From the NCBI GenBank assembly GCA_963556195.1, contig OY744517.1, forward strand, positions 153,046,382 to 153,110,381: a stretch of DNA of 64,000 bases, written 5' to 3'. The notes beneath the pieces are model-generated. The model ran no database searches. It was given only the letters and a program-made list of their open reading frames with translations, and had not been told where the DNA came from. Both the position numbers and the translations under genes were made by a program. How positions within the stretch are numbered: the stretch's first letter is position 1; the number at the start of each line of letters is the position of its first letter. Origin of the DNA: Sepiola atlantica. Lineage: Eukaryota; Mollusca; Cephalopoda; Sepiida; Sepiolidae. Positions 53,520 through 62,329 of the stretch are shown here, piece by piece.

Positions 53520-53900
53520 ACTACATGCAAATTTGAAAGTCATTGTTGAAGACTTCCAGCTTCCACCGATCAACCACCCTCATTTGCCATATTTCGGTAC
53601 CATAGAGGAAGTTTATCGACGGAAGTTGGAAGTTTCTGAAAATGACTACTTAATACTGTGTTGCTGGCAGGCCGGCCATGTCAAGACTACTGTTTTCCAC
53701 CAATACTTCAACCTGAAGTCTTTGCTGTTGGTTTTCTTACAGCAACGTCTTTGATGGTTTGAGCCTGTTACCCAGAGGAGGACGAATTAATCTGTGATGG
53801 AATCCTTCCTTCCTTCCTCTCTGCCTGGGTGGCATTAGCATATCGGTGTGCAGCTGATGACTTCAACGACAACCATCAGGGAGGACTTCAGCAGATGAAT
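53520..53900. other. Unrecognised, GC-moderate stretch
   Basis: The plus-strand frame 53533-53754 (start MKVIVEDFQLPPINHPHLPY, then FGTIEEVYRRKLEVSENDYL) has a protein-like mix but no known motif. It may be a relic of a mobile-element gene or of a SINE body. It directly precedes the U2-headed SINE. Confidence 0.3.
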
Positions 53901-53903
53901 CAT

Positions 53904-54300
53904 TCTTGGCCTTTTGGCTAAGATCAAAGTGTAGTATCTGTTCCGATGGATACTGCACCCCCATAGACTGGTATCGTCTTGGCTTTTGGAGCTTGATTTA
54001 CGCCTGTCTATGGGTCTGTCCTCTGCAGTTCTAGGAGGTCCACCCTCCGAGGCTTCGCCTTCCCTCTTTGGGGAGGAGTAAGTTTATTGCTTACTGCCTG
54101 AGGCGCTCCTACCGGGGAATGCCGACGGGGGCTGCCCAGGCAATTTATAATGGCCAGAGTGCTCACCTCTCGGGCGCTGGCTTTTCAAACCCCACTTTCC
54201 CGACCCGACCTTGGGTCACATCTTACTTGTGGGAGTAAGATCAAAACTGGCCTTGTGCCTAACTCCTGGAGAGGAGTAAATCAATACCCATCACTTGTTT
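53904..54300 (+). mobile_element. U2 snRNA-headed SINE, best copy
   Basis: Bases 53908-53942 (GGCCTTTTGGCTAAGATCAA, then AGTGTAGTATCTGTTC) reproduce U2 snRNA nucleotides about 10-45 with one inserted A; the intron branch-site pairing segment GTAGTA is intact. The match then stops and an unrelated body follows: CGATGGATACTGCACCCCCA, GACTGGTATCGTCTTGGCTT, GCAGTTCTAGGAGGTCCACC, GAGTAAGTTTATTGCTTACT, GCCTGAGGCGCTCCTACCGG, GGAATGCCGACGGGG, GGCCAGAGTGCTC, CGACCTTGGGTCACATCTTA. The end has a second tail-like part (GGCCTTGTGCCTAACTCCTG, GAGAGGAGTAAATCAATACC). U2 is about 190 nt with an Sm site and 3' stem-loops, none of which are here, so it cannot be a U2 gene. Confidence 0.85.
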
Positions 54301-54304
54301 TCCC

Positions 54305-54580
54305 TCTTAGGAACACCACACGTGGGCCACCATGGTCTGGGATGTGGTGCAGGCCAGCGAGGAAGCTTGCCCACTTAGACTAAAGTGAATGCCATTGCAA
54401 GTTCAAATAAGTATATTCAATAGAGTGCAGATCAATACAAAGATGTCAATTCAAGATTTTCTATTCACTTTCGTTAATATTTTAAGAAATACGGTTTTAG
54501 ACATTTTCACTATTTTCTTATTGAATAATTTGTGGAAAATATTTGAGGTTTATATTTAAGACAAAATATTATTATATTGC
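54305..54580. other. No feature recognised
   Basis: Short flank between the SINE and the next LINE relic. Confidence 0.4.
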
Positions 54581-54584
54581 AAAC

Positions 54585-54962
54585 TTTGAGAGGATACAGG
54601 CCACAGAGAAGAGATGCGTCCGAACAATCGTTAACATCTCATACTAAGGCCACATTACAAATGAGAAAGTGAAGAACAGACTCAGACAAGCCTACTGATC
54701 ACTCTGAAGAAGAGGAAAATGAAGTGATATGGCCATGTCATACAATCATCAGGTGTCGCAAAGACCATTGTACAAGGAACTGTACAGAGATAGAGGGGGT
54801 AGACAAAGAAAAAGGTGTGAGGAAATCATCTGAGAGTGGACAGGGCTGGCGCTGAGTAACATGCTCAGGAAAGCAGAAAATAGAGAGGGCTGGAGAAAAC
54901 TGGTTGCCAGGTGATCGTTGGCACCACAACAGTCATCTAGACTAAGAGACACATTATATGAT
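54585..54962 (+). mobile_element. Non-LTR LINE C-terminus, another family
   Basis: Translation with two or three breaks gives ATEKRCVRTIVNISY, HITNEKVKNRL, GGRQRKRCEEII, EWTGLALSNMLRKAENREGW, RKLVAR and PQQSSRLRD, then a TATATGATGATGATTATTAT 3' tail. The order RRRGRQKKRWEDNI-EWTG-ENR-W--LV-S-VVP-R-SRL is a very common LINE terminus in marine invertebrates. It differs from the RTE-like family at 51490. Confidence 0.75.
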
Positions 54963-54984
54963 GATGATTATTATTTACCTGTTT

Positions 54985-55160
54985 TGTAGTGTTAAATTCA
55001 TCTTGGTTCTTGTGTTCATATTTCAGCCGTTGTATTTTCTGACCTTCTTCAGGTGTTTTTTGCCATAGTAAACTTTCTAGGAATTTTGAACTGAACTCTT
55101 CCAGAAATACACTCGGGTAGACTGCTCTCACTATGTTCCATACAATTAAAACATCTTGTA
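54985..55160 (-). repeat. Hammerhead-like family fragment
   Basis: On the minus strand, 55055-55010 gives CTGAAGAAGGTCAGAAAATA then CAACGGCTGAAATATG. CTGAAGA is kept, GAAA follows the stem region, but pairing in the stem is weaker than in 49823. Flanks GGAATTTTGAACTGAACTCT and ACTCGGGTAGACTGCTCTCA match 41110-41160. Confidence 0.55.
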
Positions 55161-55254
55161 TGGTATTTTTCTGGGTTTTGTCACCGACTACAATGAAACA
55201 TCTGAAGAAGTCTACAGAGTGCAATGGTCAAAATATTGTGAACATGACATTAAG

Positions 55255-55375
55255 AAAGCATTTTGGTTACGATCTCTTATCTGTTCTGATACTACACTTC
55301 ATCTTCTGTCCTCGGTCAGTGAAGGAAAAATCTTGCTAGACTGACGCAATTTTTATTTTTGTCCCAATTCAGATA
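55255..55375 (+). mobile_element. U2-headed SINE subfamily 2, partial
   Basis: CTTATCTGTTCTGATACTAC, ACTTCATCTTCTGTCCTCGG, TCAGTGAAGGAAAAATCTTG, CTAGACTGACGCAATTTTTA match 49380-49450. The first U2 bases have decayed. Confidence 0.65.
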
Positions 55376-55378
55376 ATT

Positions 55379-55383
55379 ATAAC

Positions 55384-55416
<33 letters not shown>
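55379..55416. repeat. (AAT)n microsatellite
   Basis: AATAATAAT repeated about 11 times, directly after the SINE fragment. Confidence 0.95.
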
Positions 55417-55574
55417 CTTCAAGCATGGCCTCCAGTCATTCAAAGCTTTACTTAAAGATCAATTTGAAGTTTTCAAATAGATTATTAAAATTTTTTAATT
55501 TAGAACTAAAAACTACTTCATCCAAAAATCAATCGATATAGTCGATATTTTTCACTATGGTAAAATACTAGATG

Positions 55575-55602
55575 TACTCGTGACCCGTTGGGTCACAACC
55601 AC
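55575..55602. repeat. GTGACCCGTTGGGTCAC palindrome, copy 3
   Basis: A perfect inverted repeat GTGACCC-GTT-GGGTCAC at about 55579-55595. Unlike copies at 43745 and 44648, the downstream body is not clearly shared. Confidence 0.6.
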
Positions 55603-55684
55603 TACCGCAATTTATTCTACTTTAATTTCATTTGAAAATTCATAAATTCTGACATCTTTTAAGACATTTTTCTTGCATAAATAG

Positions 55685-55840
55685 TCTTTTCTGTCCTCGG
55701 TCAGTAAAGGAAAAATCCTTTTAGATTGAGGCAATTTTCTATTTTTTGTCATAATCCAGAGTTCCACTTTTTTGGGGAGCCGGATTTTCTCCACATTAAA
55801 AAACCGTTCTTGTGGGGAGGCAAGTAAATAGAGACATTAA
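55685..55840 (+). mobile_element. SINE 3' part, U2-headed subfamily 2
   Basis: TTCTGTCCTCGGTCAGTAAA, GGAAAAATCCTTTTAGATTG, AGGCAATTTTCTATTTTTTG, TTTTTTGGGGAGCCGGATTT, TCTCCACATTAAAAAACCGT, TCTTGTGGGGAGGCAAGTAA. Body and tail match 49395-49550; the head is absent. Confidence 0.75.
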
Positions 55841-55844
55841 CAGA

Positions 55845-56595
55845 GATGAGAACCAGTTTAAAACAAATATCAATAATGAAAAAAAAAAAAAAAAAAGATT
55901 TGGAAATATTTTGGATAATGGTATCTACATGGATATAGAGTCGACATGACCAAGAAATTTTTTTTTACTATAACCCATGCAACTGTACTTTTCTCCATGT
56001 GTGTGCAGACATTTTTAGTTAAAATCTAGTGAAAATTTATCTATAAACTATTTTATATTACTAGTCTATACTCGCTTGCTTTTTAAGCAGTGTTGGTACA
56101 ATACCTGGGTATCTAAATTTCTATCTTTACCTTGCTTCTACCATTTATAGAGAGTACGAAGAAAAAATTGTGAAATTTTGTGGAAAAATATGCAATTTAG
56201 TATTTGCATGAGAGTAAGTAACTACGATGGCAAAAAACATGAGAAAAGTTTTCAAGCAAAAATAATTTGCTTTGAACAAATGTCTATGTCTACTGGTTTT
56301 ATGGATTATAGGAAAACAAAAATCACTTACTTTAAAAAGATCATTTTATTTTTTCTTAATTTCTTTAAATTTATAACCCTCTATCAAGTTAAAGAATCCT
56401 TTACACTTACGTGAGATTTGAGCTCAGATATTGCCAGTGGAAAAACTGCCTTACTAATGTGTACTCTGCCTATGCCTTTGTCAACCAATAATATGTTTGT
56501 ATTTGCATATGAACAGAAACTCCCTAAACACCATGACTTTTTCTAATAGTATATAGAGTTTTATTTTATTCAAAATTATTTAAGATAAAAACATT
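55845..56595. other. No gene seen
   Basis: A-rich run at 55879-55896. The 78-residue frame 56178-56414 has no recognisable motif. Confidence 0.4.
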
Positions 56596-56605
56596 TTAAT
56601 TAAAA

Positions 56606-56606
<1 letters not shown>

Positions 56607-56636
<30 letters not shown>

Positions 56637-56640
56637 ATAA
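56607..56640. repeat. (TA)n microsatellite
   Basis: TA run ahead of a C6/A16 stretch. Confidence 0.9.
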
Positions 56641-56683
56641 ACAACCCCCCTAAAAAAAAAAAAAAAAACCCGCCATAATTACA

Positions 56684-56849
56684 TACCCAGGTTTCATGGG
56701 CTACCCGTAACTAAGTTTTGATAAATCGAGGGGTATTGGTGTACATTGATCAGTTAAAACCAAAACAGGAAGTCTATAACTGATGAATGCACACCAATAC
56801 ACTTGGTTTATTAAAACTAAGTTACGGGTAACCCACAAAACCCGGGGTA
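56684..56849. mobile_element. 166-bp foldback element
   Basis: The left arm TACCCAGGTTTCATGGGCTA, CCCGTAACTAAGTTTTGATA, AATCGAGGGGTATTGGTGTA, CATTGATCAGTTA pairs with the right arm starting TAACTGATGAATGCACACCA and ending AACCCGGGGTA. Arms are 73 bp with a few mismatches; the loop is 20 bp (AAACCAAAACAGGAAGTCTA, approximately). No coding capacity. Confidence 0.85.
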
Positions 56850-57700
56850 TCTAACTAATGCGTTTTTTTTTTGTATCAAGCTATGAATAAATTAGGCTCT
56901 TGCTTCGGTAATCAAGCACTCTGGTTAATTTGTTCACATTCATTCACACACATACATACATACATACATACACTTCAGGCAAATGTTATTAAATAACAGA
57001 TTTTGGTTTGATGAAACTTATTTTTACTGTTTAATTCTAAACAGTGAAAGACAACATTTGTAAAATACACCAAGACTAATCCTGCCGTATGATTTGATGA
57101 ATCAAATTGAAAGTACTAATAAAAAAGAAAGGAAAATAAAAATGAACAAGAACCCCACAAAACTTTTATATACACCAATTTGACCGAAATACTAAATAGA
57201 CAATTCAGAAAATTTTTAAGAAAAGCCTCATCAAGCAAAAAATTATTTAATAAAATTTATCTGAATGAAAACATGCTGCCTAAATACACATAAAATATGG
57301 CAGGAAATAATTCCAATCACAATTTTACCTTTCTGATAAAGTATGAAATCCATAGTGGCTTTGAAAATGTCATCACCAATTTAGGTTAGGAGTGGGGGGG
57401 GGGAGGTAAATTAAAGCCAGAATTCAATTCTTATTAATTTTCTGTACTAAATTTTTATTTCCTTTTGTTTTCACGTTTCCCATCTCTTCTCTTCTACCTT
57501 TTCTGTCTTAATTTTAAAGTAGTCAGCATTTGAGGTGTGTGAAAACTTGCGGTATGGTCGAACTAACCGTTTAATTTTTTTTTTTATTCATAATTATTTG
57601 TCACCCCAATCTCAGGCTGGGCACTGTAGTGAGCAGTATTAATACAACCGTCAAAATCATAACTTTAATGCATGTTCCTTCATTAGGTGAACACTTGATG
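56850..57700. other. No gene seen
   Basis: A (CATA)n run lies at 56950-56972. The rest is AT-rich and unrecognised. Confidence 0.45.
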
Positions 57701-57704
57701 TTGA

Positions 57705-57835
57705 CTACCTATCGCACTAGCTCAGCGTTTTAAGTTTAAAACTTTCCGATTTATGTGGTTGTGGACTAAGGCGTCAAAATTTGAATTAAAAACTTGACTC
57801 GTGTTTCGAATCCTGCGACAGTATTGAATAATTAT
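57705..57835 (+). mobile_element. tRNA-headed SINE, decayed
   Basis: CACTAGCTCAGCGTTTTAAG resembles an A box and GACTCGTGTTTCGAATCCTG a good B box, but the distance between them (about 90 bp) is longer than in a tRNA, suggesting an internal insertion. Sequence after the B box has no known match. Confidence 0.45.
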
Positions 57836-57895
57836 CTCCACACTGATTATTCAGGAAGGATGAAACGTATACGTATGTAAATAAACAAATATTTG

Positions 57896-57896
<1 letters not shown>

Positions 57897-57928
<32 letters not shown>
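57897..57928. repeat. (TA)n microsatellite
   Basis: Pure TA run. Confidence 0.95.
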
Positions 57929-57931
<3 letters not shown>

Positions 57932-57939
57932 CTATTCTC

Positions 57940-58372
57940 TTTCCTATAGCCTCTTTATCACATAAGAGACATTGCTAGTCTTTCTCTACGCTATCATTAT
58001 TTTCATGGTTTGAGCCCAGTCGGGTACCTATCTCTGGTTCCTCCCAGTAAAAAGATTCACAGCAAAAACTCGTCTAGTTACAACCACTGTAAATAATATT
58101 CTCTTCTTCCTGTGTACCTGAAGCTAAACGAAACATCCATGAACAGAATTCCTTTCCAAAATCCCAGCTGACTACAATATGGTAGTTTTCAAGTCCAATG
58201 TAAACACATTCTTGTTAAACCGTCCTTTTAAATAATCAAATTCTGCCTAGTCTTAATCATCGTTACTAATCCTCATGGTGTTGTCTCACCGTCCCCCTGA
58301 CACTCATTAATCCTTATCCTCAAGTGGCCTTTCGGCCTTGATCAGCGCTGACTCATTAGTATAAAAAAAATA
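57940..58372 (+). mobile_element. Jockey/CR1-like LINE 3' end (copy J10)
   Basis: CCTATAGCCTCTTTATCACA, TAAGAGACATTGCTAGTCTT, TCTCTACGCTATCATTATTT, CTCTGGTTCCTCCCAGTAAA, GATTCACAGCAAAAACTCGT and AAACGAAACATCCATGAACA match J1 (8235-8430) step by step. The 3' tail TTAATCCTTATCCTCAAGTG, GCCTTTCGGCCTTGATCAGC, GCTGACTCATTAG is the best-preserved example of the family end. Confidence 0.8.
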
Positions 58373-58432
58373 GAAACAAATTCTAATTACTTTTGGTAGA
58401 GTCATGAGATTCGTATTTTATTTGAATATACT

Positions 58433-58435
<3 letters not shown>

Positions 58436-58464
<29 letters not shown>
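58436..58464. repeat. T homopolymer of 29
   Basis: Uninterrupted T run. The 88-residue frame at 58404-58670 is built over it and is not credible. Confidence 0.95.
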
Positions 58465-58465
<1 letters not shown>

Positions 58466-58824
58466 TAAATATGATACATCGAAAATCTTGATTTTTAAGA
58501 ATTCATCGATGGAACTTGAACTCACGAGGCAAACTAAGTCTTCAAGCAAGTGCTCCTCTACTGCCAAAACTAACAATGAACTTAAAAGTGGTGCAAAACT
58601 GTTCTGTTCGTCGAAATTAATTTTACCAATTCTAGGACGAGTATTCTCGTATAAACAAACGAAAGCATAACAAACCTCTCAAATCAAAACGGAACCGAAG
58701 CAAGACAAATCTTGGACAAATGGAGGGTTCAATATCCAATTGGATAGCTCTATATCAACGATACATAATAAAATGTACTTAGCTTTAATTTTACGGCATC
58801 ACCGATCTTCAAAAGCGTCTACGA

Positions 58825-59302
58825 CAGTGCTCTTCAAACTTTTTTTGTCGCGACCCCTTTTTGGAAAAAAAATTTTTTCGTGACCCACCAAAATTTTTTA
58901 TAAATAAAAAATAAGTTAATGGAGTGAAAAAGTTTATTCCTTCGAAAAATCAACATAAGCTAAACATGAAATAAAATATATTTTACTTTTTTTATTTATT
59001 TATAAAAGAATTCACAGAAATAAGCATATGTACGAAAAAATAAGGGGTTATGAAAGATAATAGCAGTTAAAATCATATATCATTATTAAGATTATATCAT
59101 TTCATTTGAATCAATGAGATTGATGCGATTGCATTTTTTTGCATAAAAGATCAAATCTAGGCTCTAACTTTGTCAAAGCTGGTCTTAGTACGGTTTCGAT
59201 ACATTTCAAATTTGCTTGATGTTTTGTTTTTAGTTAGGCGACCCCCTTTCTATGGTTACGCGACTCCCCTGGGGGTCGCGACCCCCACTTTGAAGACCTC
59301 TG
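58825..59302. mobile_element. hAT-type MITE with 8-bp target duplication
   Basis: The ends are CAGTGCTCTTCAAACTTTTT, TTGTCGCGACCCC at the left and GGGGGTCGCGACCCCCACTT, TGAAGACCTCTG at the right, imperfect inverted repeats starting CAG as hAT superfamily elements do. GTCTACGA lies immediately outside both ends (58817-58824 and 59303-59310), exactly the 8-bp duplication hAT transposases make. At 478 bp without an open frame it is non-autonomous. The exact duplication suggests a fairly recent insertion, although the ends have diverged. Confidence 0.9.
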
Positions 59303-59396
59303 GTCTACGACTAACAACAATTGAATAATAGATTGATCAGAGAGACTTCTGGTTATCAGTGATACCGTGAAACTACAAGTGCTTAAGTACATTTTA

Positions 59397-59398
<2 letters not shown>

Positions 59399-59430
<32 letters not shown>
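59399..59430. repeat. (TA)n microsatellite
   Basis: Pure TA run closing the interrupted foldback. Confidence 0.95.
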
Positions 59431-59434
<4 letters not shown>

Positions 59435-59970
59435 GCAAAATTGTGTGTGGTGCAGCATCACAATTAAACAGTTGATCTAAGTACCAAACTAACTGTAGAT
59501 TTGGAATCAGAACCTTCAATCCGAGGTCAGAATTTCTTGAACCATTTTTTAAACTTATTTTTCAAAATTAAAAGTACATAAAAATAAAATTAGAAACAAA
59601 TGCTTTTCCATTTTTAGCCTCTTTCCAGTCGACCGAACAGTATACTTATATTAATCTGAATTTTTTCACTACCGGTGAGCAAAAATAAACATAAAAATAA
59701 GTCAAGCTTAGTCTTTCTTTTTTTATTAAGTCAAATAATAGTAGGTATTTGAAATACATTTTATTAATATTATTTAAACATTTTACTTGTTTCTGTATTT
59801 TAGACAATCAAACTATTTTAGATCTGTACAGAGATTCCTAAGCCAAACTCAAACACTATCAGGGTTTTTGATCACTCCTGGAGGAGAAACCCCTCCCTGG
59901 TTTCCGACACCCTATTGGTGACTGTCATTCAGGGCGTTTTGCCATAGTCGCCACGCTGCAACGCTATTTG
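59435..59970. other. Mostly unrecognised; possible 5S-element body
   Basis: 59850-59970, read on the minus strand, directly follows the 5S segment (TAGCGTTGCAGCGTGGCGAC, CACCAATAGGGTGTCGGAAA) and is GC-richer than the surroundings, so it may be the body of that element. The rest is AT-rich. Confidence 0.4.
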
Positions 59971-59975
59971 CCCAA

Positions 59976-60085
59976 AGCGCCTGGTATTCTGAAATCATCA
60001 CCCATCTAGTACTGGCCAGGCTCAACGTTGCTTAACTTCTGTGATTTAACGGGAACCGGTGTGTCAACGTGATTATGCCGTAATT
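59976..60085 (-). mobile_element. 5S rRNA-derived element (copy 3)
   Basis: On the minus strand: ACGGCATAATCACGTTGACA, CACCGGTTCCCGTTAAATCA, CAGAAGTTAAGCAACGTTGA, GCCTGGCCAGTACTAGATGG, GTGATGATTTCAGAATACCA, GGCGC. It covers almost all of 5S rRNA. Copies 1 and 3 share non-consensus bases (CGTTGACACACCGG, TACTAGATGG), so they probably belong to one amplified subfamily rather than being independent pseudogenes. Confidence 0.85.
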
Positions 60086-60089
60086 ATCG

Positions 60090-60200
60090 TTTATTTGGTG
60101 GCCGAGTAGATAAGCATTCGCCTTCAGCTCAGTTGTATGCCATCTTCCAGGGTTCGAATCTCACCAGACAATTGTTTTTTTTGGGTTTTTTTAGCGTGCC
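60090..60200 (+). mobile_element. tRNA-headed SINE, head abutting 5S element
   Basis: TGGTGGCCGAGTAGATAAGC (A box) and CCAGGGTTCGAATCTC (B box) are well kept, resembling a serine/leucine-type tRNA with a long variable region. A T run follows, which would stop Pol III. Later body sequence (AGCGTGCCAGTTATTTCCTA) runs toward 60240. Confidence 0.65.
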
Positions 60201-60391
60201 AGTTATTTCCTAACCAATATCGATCGCCATAAACCTTACTATTTTAAAAAATTATTTTACTGCGATTTTAAGTTTAAAAAAAATAAAGAATAAAAATATT
60301 TTTCATTTGAACTGACATGCAGAAGAGAAAAGTTACGGGTACTTCAGCTAGTATTATATCATAAAAAAAAATGGAACTAGTATTCTAACGT

Positions 60392-60657
60392 AATGGAAAA
60401 TAAAAAAAGGAAAACCAAAAATATTATTTATGTATTCATCAACGTTTCGTCTTTATTTCAAGACTTCCTCAAGATGATTGGTCTGAAGAAAAATCTCAAA
60501 ATATTTTAATTTTTAAGTTTTTCTCCTACCACTGTTTCAAATATGTTGTACTTTGTGTGTTGTTTTCTCTAGACCAATCGTCCTGAGGAAGTCTTGAAAT
60601 AAAGACGAAACGTTGATGAATACATAAATAATATTTTTTCCTTCTTTCATTTTCCAT
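60392..60657. mobile_element. Inverted pair of hammerhead-like modules
   Basis: ATGGAAAATAAAAAAAGGAA, AATATTATTTATGTATTCAT, CAACGTTTCGTCTTTATTTC, AAGACTTCCTCAAGATGATT, GGTCT is mirrored by AGACCAATCGTCCTGAGGAA, GTCTTGAAATAAAGACGAAA, CGTTGATGAATACATAAATA, ATATT and TTTCATTTTCCAT. Each arm, about 95 bp, contains CTGAGGA, a GTCTT/AAGAC stem and GAAAC. The loop is about 85 bp. The outer end (AACGTAATGGAAAATAAAAA) reappears at 63959, at the window edge, so this is a dispersed element. Confidence 0.75.
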
Positions 60658-60659
60658 AC

Positions 60660-61310
60660 ACACATTCATAAAAGTAATTGTGTACAAGGTTGTAACTATG
60701 CCGATTTCAGTTAATTAAAATGTCTTCGGGGCATAAGATTTAAGAAATAACTTCAAATTAGTTCAAAGAAACGAGTTCATTTAACTTCAAAAATAATATT
60801 CAAATTAATATGAATAATAGTTTGGAGAGGGGATATCGAAATGATAAAGAAAGCAAAAAAGTTCAGTCATTATTATAAAATATTTTTTTGAGAACACAAC
60901 TAAAAAGAGAAAAAAAGCCCATCAAAAACACGACTGCTTCAGTGCAAGGCTACATACTTTAAAACTATAAATAAACTCTTGGCCGTTTTAACGTCTATAT
61001 GTAGACAGGCAGCTATGTAAGTAACAATGAAGAAAACGAGAAGTGAAGAACTTCTATTTAGACTATTTAGACGAGACAGAATTAGACCGTTTTAAAGTAT
61101 AAGAAAAAAAAAAAAAAAAAAAAATCAGAAAAATTTAGATACAAAATTAAAAACAAAAAACAAGTTATATATAGGAGCAGAATTTTTTGTTTGTTTTTAT
61201 TTCCCCAGTAAAGCAATTGGTAAACTTGTTGGTTTTAAACCACTACAAGTAGTATTGCTCTTGGAGATTAACAAGAAAAAGAAGCAGAGTAACATTACAT
61301 ACATACGTTT
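60660..61310. other. No gene seen
   Basis: AT-rich; an A run at 61107-61125. 61200-61260 has CCCCAGTAAAGCAATTGGTA, too weak to call tRNA-like. Confidence 0.45.
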
Positions 61311-61351
61311 GCATCATGCAACTTATTTTATACTATCTTATAGAACACTTC

Positions 61352-61635
61352 GAGGATAAAATAACGAACAATTTTATGCAATCTGACGAGGATAAAATAA
61401 CGAACAATTTTATGCAATCTGACGAGGATAAAATGACGAACAATTTTATGCAATCTGACGAGGATAAAATAACGAACAATTTTATGCAATCTGACGAGGA
61501 TAAAATAACGAACAATTTTATGCAATCTGACGAGGATAAAATAACGAACAATTTTATGCAATCTGACGAGGATAAAATAACGAACAATTTTATGCAATCT
61601 GACGAGGATAAAATAACGAACAATTTTATTAGAGT
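61352..61635. repeat. 36-bp minisatellite, 8 copies
   Basis: GAGGATAAAA occurs at 61352 and every 36 bases to 61604. Units are nearly identical; the third has GATAAAATGACG. As the period is a multiple of three, one plus frame encodes DEDKITNNFMQS repeats (61316-61681) and two minus frames are also open. I regard all as artefacts. The array ends about 45 bp before a LINE 3' terminus. Confidence 0.95.
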
Positions 61636-61680
61636 AAAATCCGAGACAAAATATTCAACGCTAAACTGTTTGCAGACTTG

Positions 61681-62325
61681 AATCATCATATTCGGTTTAA
61701 CGTCCGTTTTACATGCTGGCATGCGTTGGACGGCTTTTAGAAATTGACTTCTAAAGTAACCTACATCTGGCTAGGGGTTTATTTAACTCAAGTCCATTTT
61801 TAGTAGTTCCTCCCATGTTTTCCTTGGCCTTCCTCTGTGAACTGAAGCCGATACCTTGACTGTTCTACATCTACTAACCCAAGAACTCTCATCCATTCTT
61901 TCAATGTGGCTATACCATCGAAGTCTCATGTTCTGCACACATTTCCCTATACTCTCCAGATTTAATCTTCCTCGGAGGTCATCAGAACTAAGTCTATCTT
62001 AAACAAACATTACACATTCATCGGATAATTCTCACATATTATTTCTCTCCATGCAACGCACGTCTACAACCCCCATTGGCCAGGTTTCAGTTCCATACAT
62101 CATCACACTGCATACACATGCCTGGTACTCTTCCCTTCGTTGACAGTGGTAACGTTCTGCTGGTTAGTAATGGCAGAAGTTCCCTGAACTTACTCCATCC
62201 ACTTCTAACTCTTGCTATCACACTAGCACCTACTCCACCCTGTGCTCCAATTGTATCACCGAGGTAACAAAACTTCGGCAACCTCAATAGCTTCGCCATC
62301 CAGATGTACATTCAACTTTTACGGA
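61681..62325 (-). mobile_element. RTE/CFDP2-like LINE C-terminal half
   Basis: On the minus strand 62311-62087 reads MYIWMAKLLRLPKFCYLGDT, IGAQGGVGASVIARVRSGWS, KFRELLPLLTSRTLPLSTKG, RVPGMCMQCDDVW, a well-preserved stretch from just after the Cys-rich region. Frameshifts follow, then the C-terminus (SRCRTVKV, HRGRPRKTWEEL) and the 3' end at 61740-61681: CATGCCAGCATGTAAAACGG, ACGTTAAACCGAATATGATG. Reverse transcriptase and endonuclease are missing (5' truncation). Confidence 0.8.
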
Positions 62326-62329
62326 ATTT

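Larger units (their letters stand above)
58685..59430. repeat. Foldback repeat interrupted by a hAT MITE
   Basis: 58685-58824 (GGAACCGAAGCAAGACAAAT, GGATAGCTCTATATCAACGA, TTTACGGCATCACCGATCTT) and 59303-59430 (GATACCGTGAAACTACAAGT, then TA run) together resemble 63620-63920. Their inner parts are mutually inverted, and the element ends in a TA microsatellite like its relative. Confidence 0.6.

Noticed and set aside
53904..53960. Functional U2 snRNA gene
   Set aside because: Only about 36 of roughly 190 nucleotides match; the Sm site and 3' stem-loops are absent and the body belongs to a repeat family.
59976..60085. Functional 5S rRNA gene
   Set aside because: Several changes at normally conserved positions and shared variants with another copy point to an amplified pseudogene or SINE head.
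61316..61681. 121-codon frame with acidic DEDKITNNFMQS repeats as a gene
   Set aside because: Tandem 36-bp units give open frames on both strands; there is no unique domain or expression evidence.
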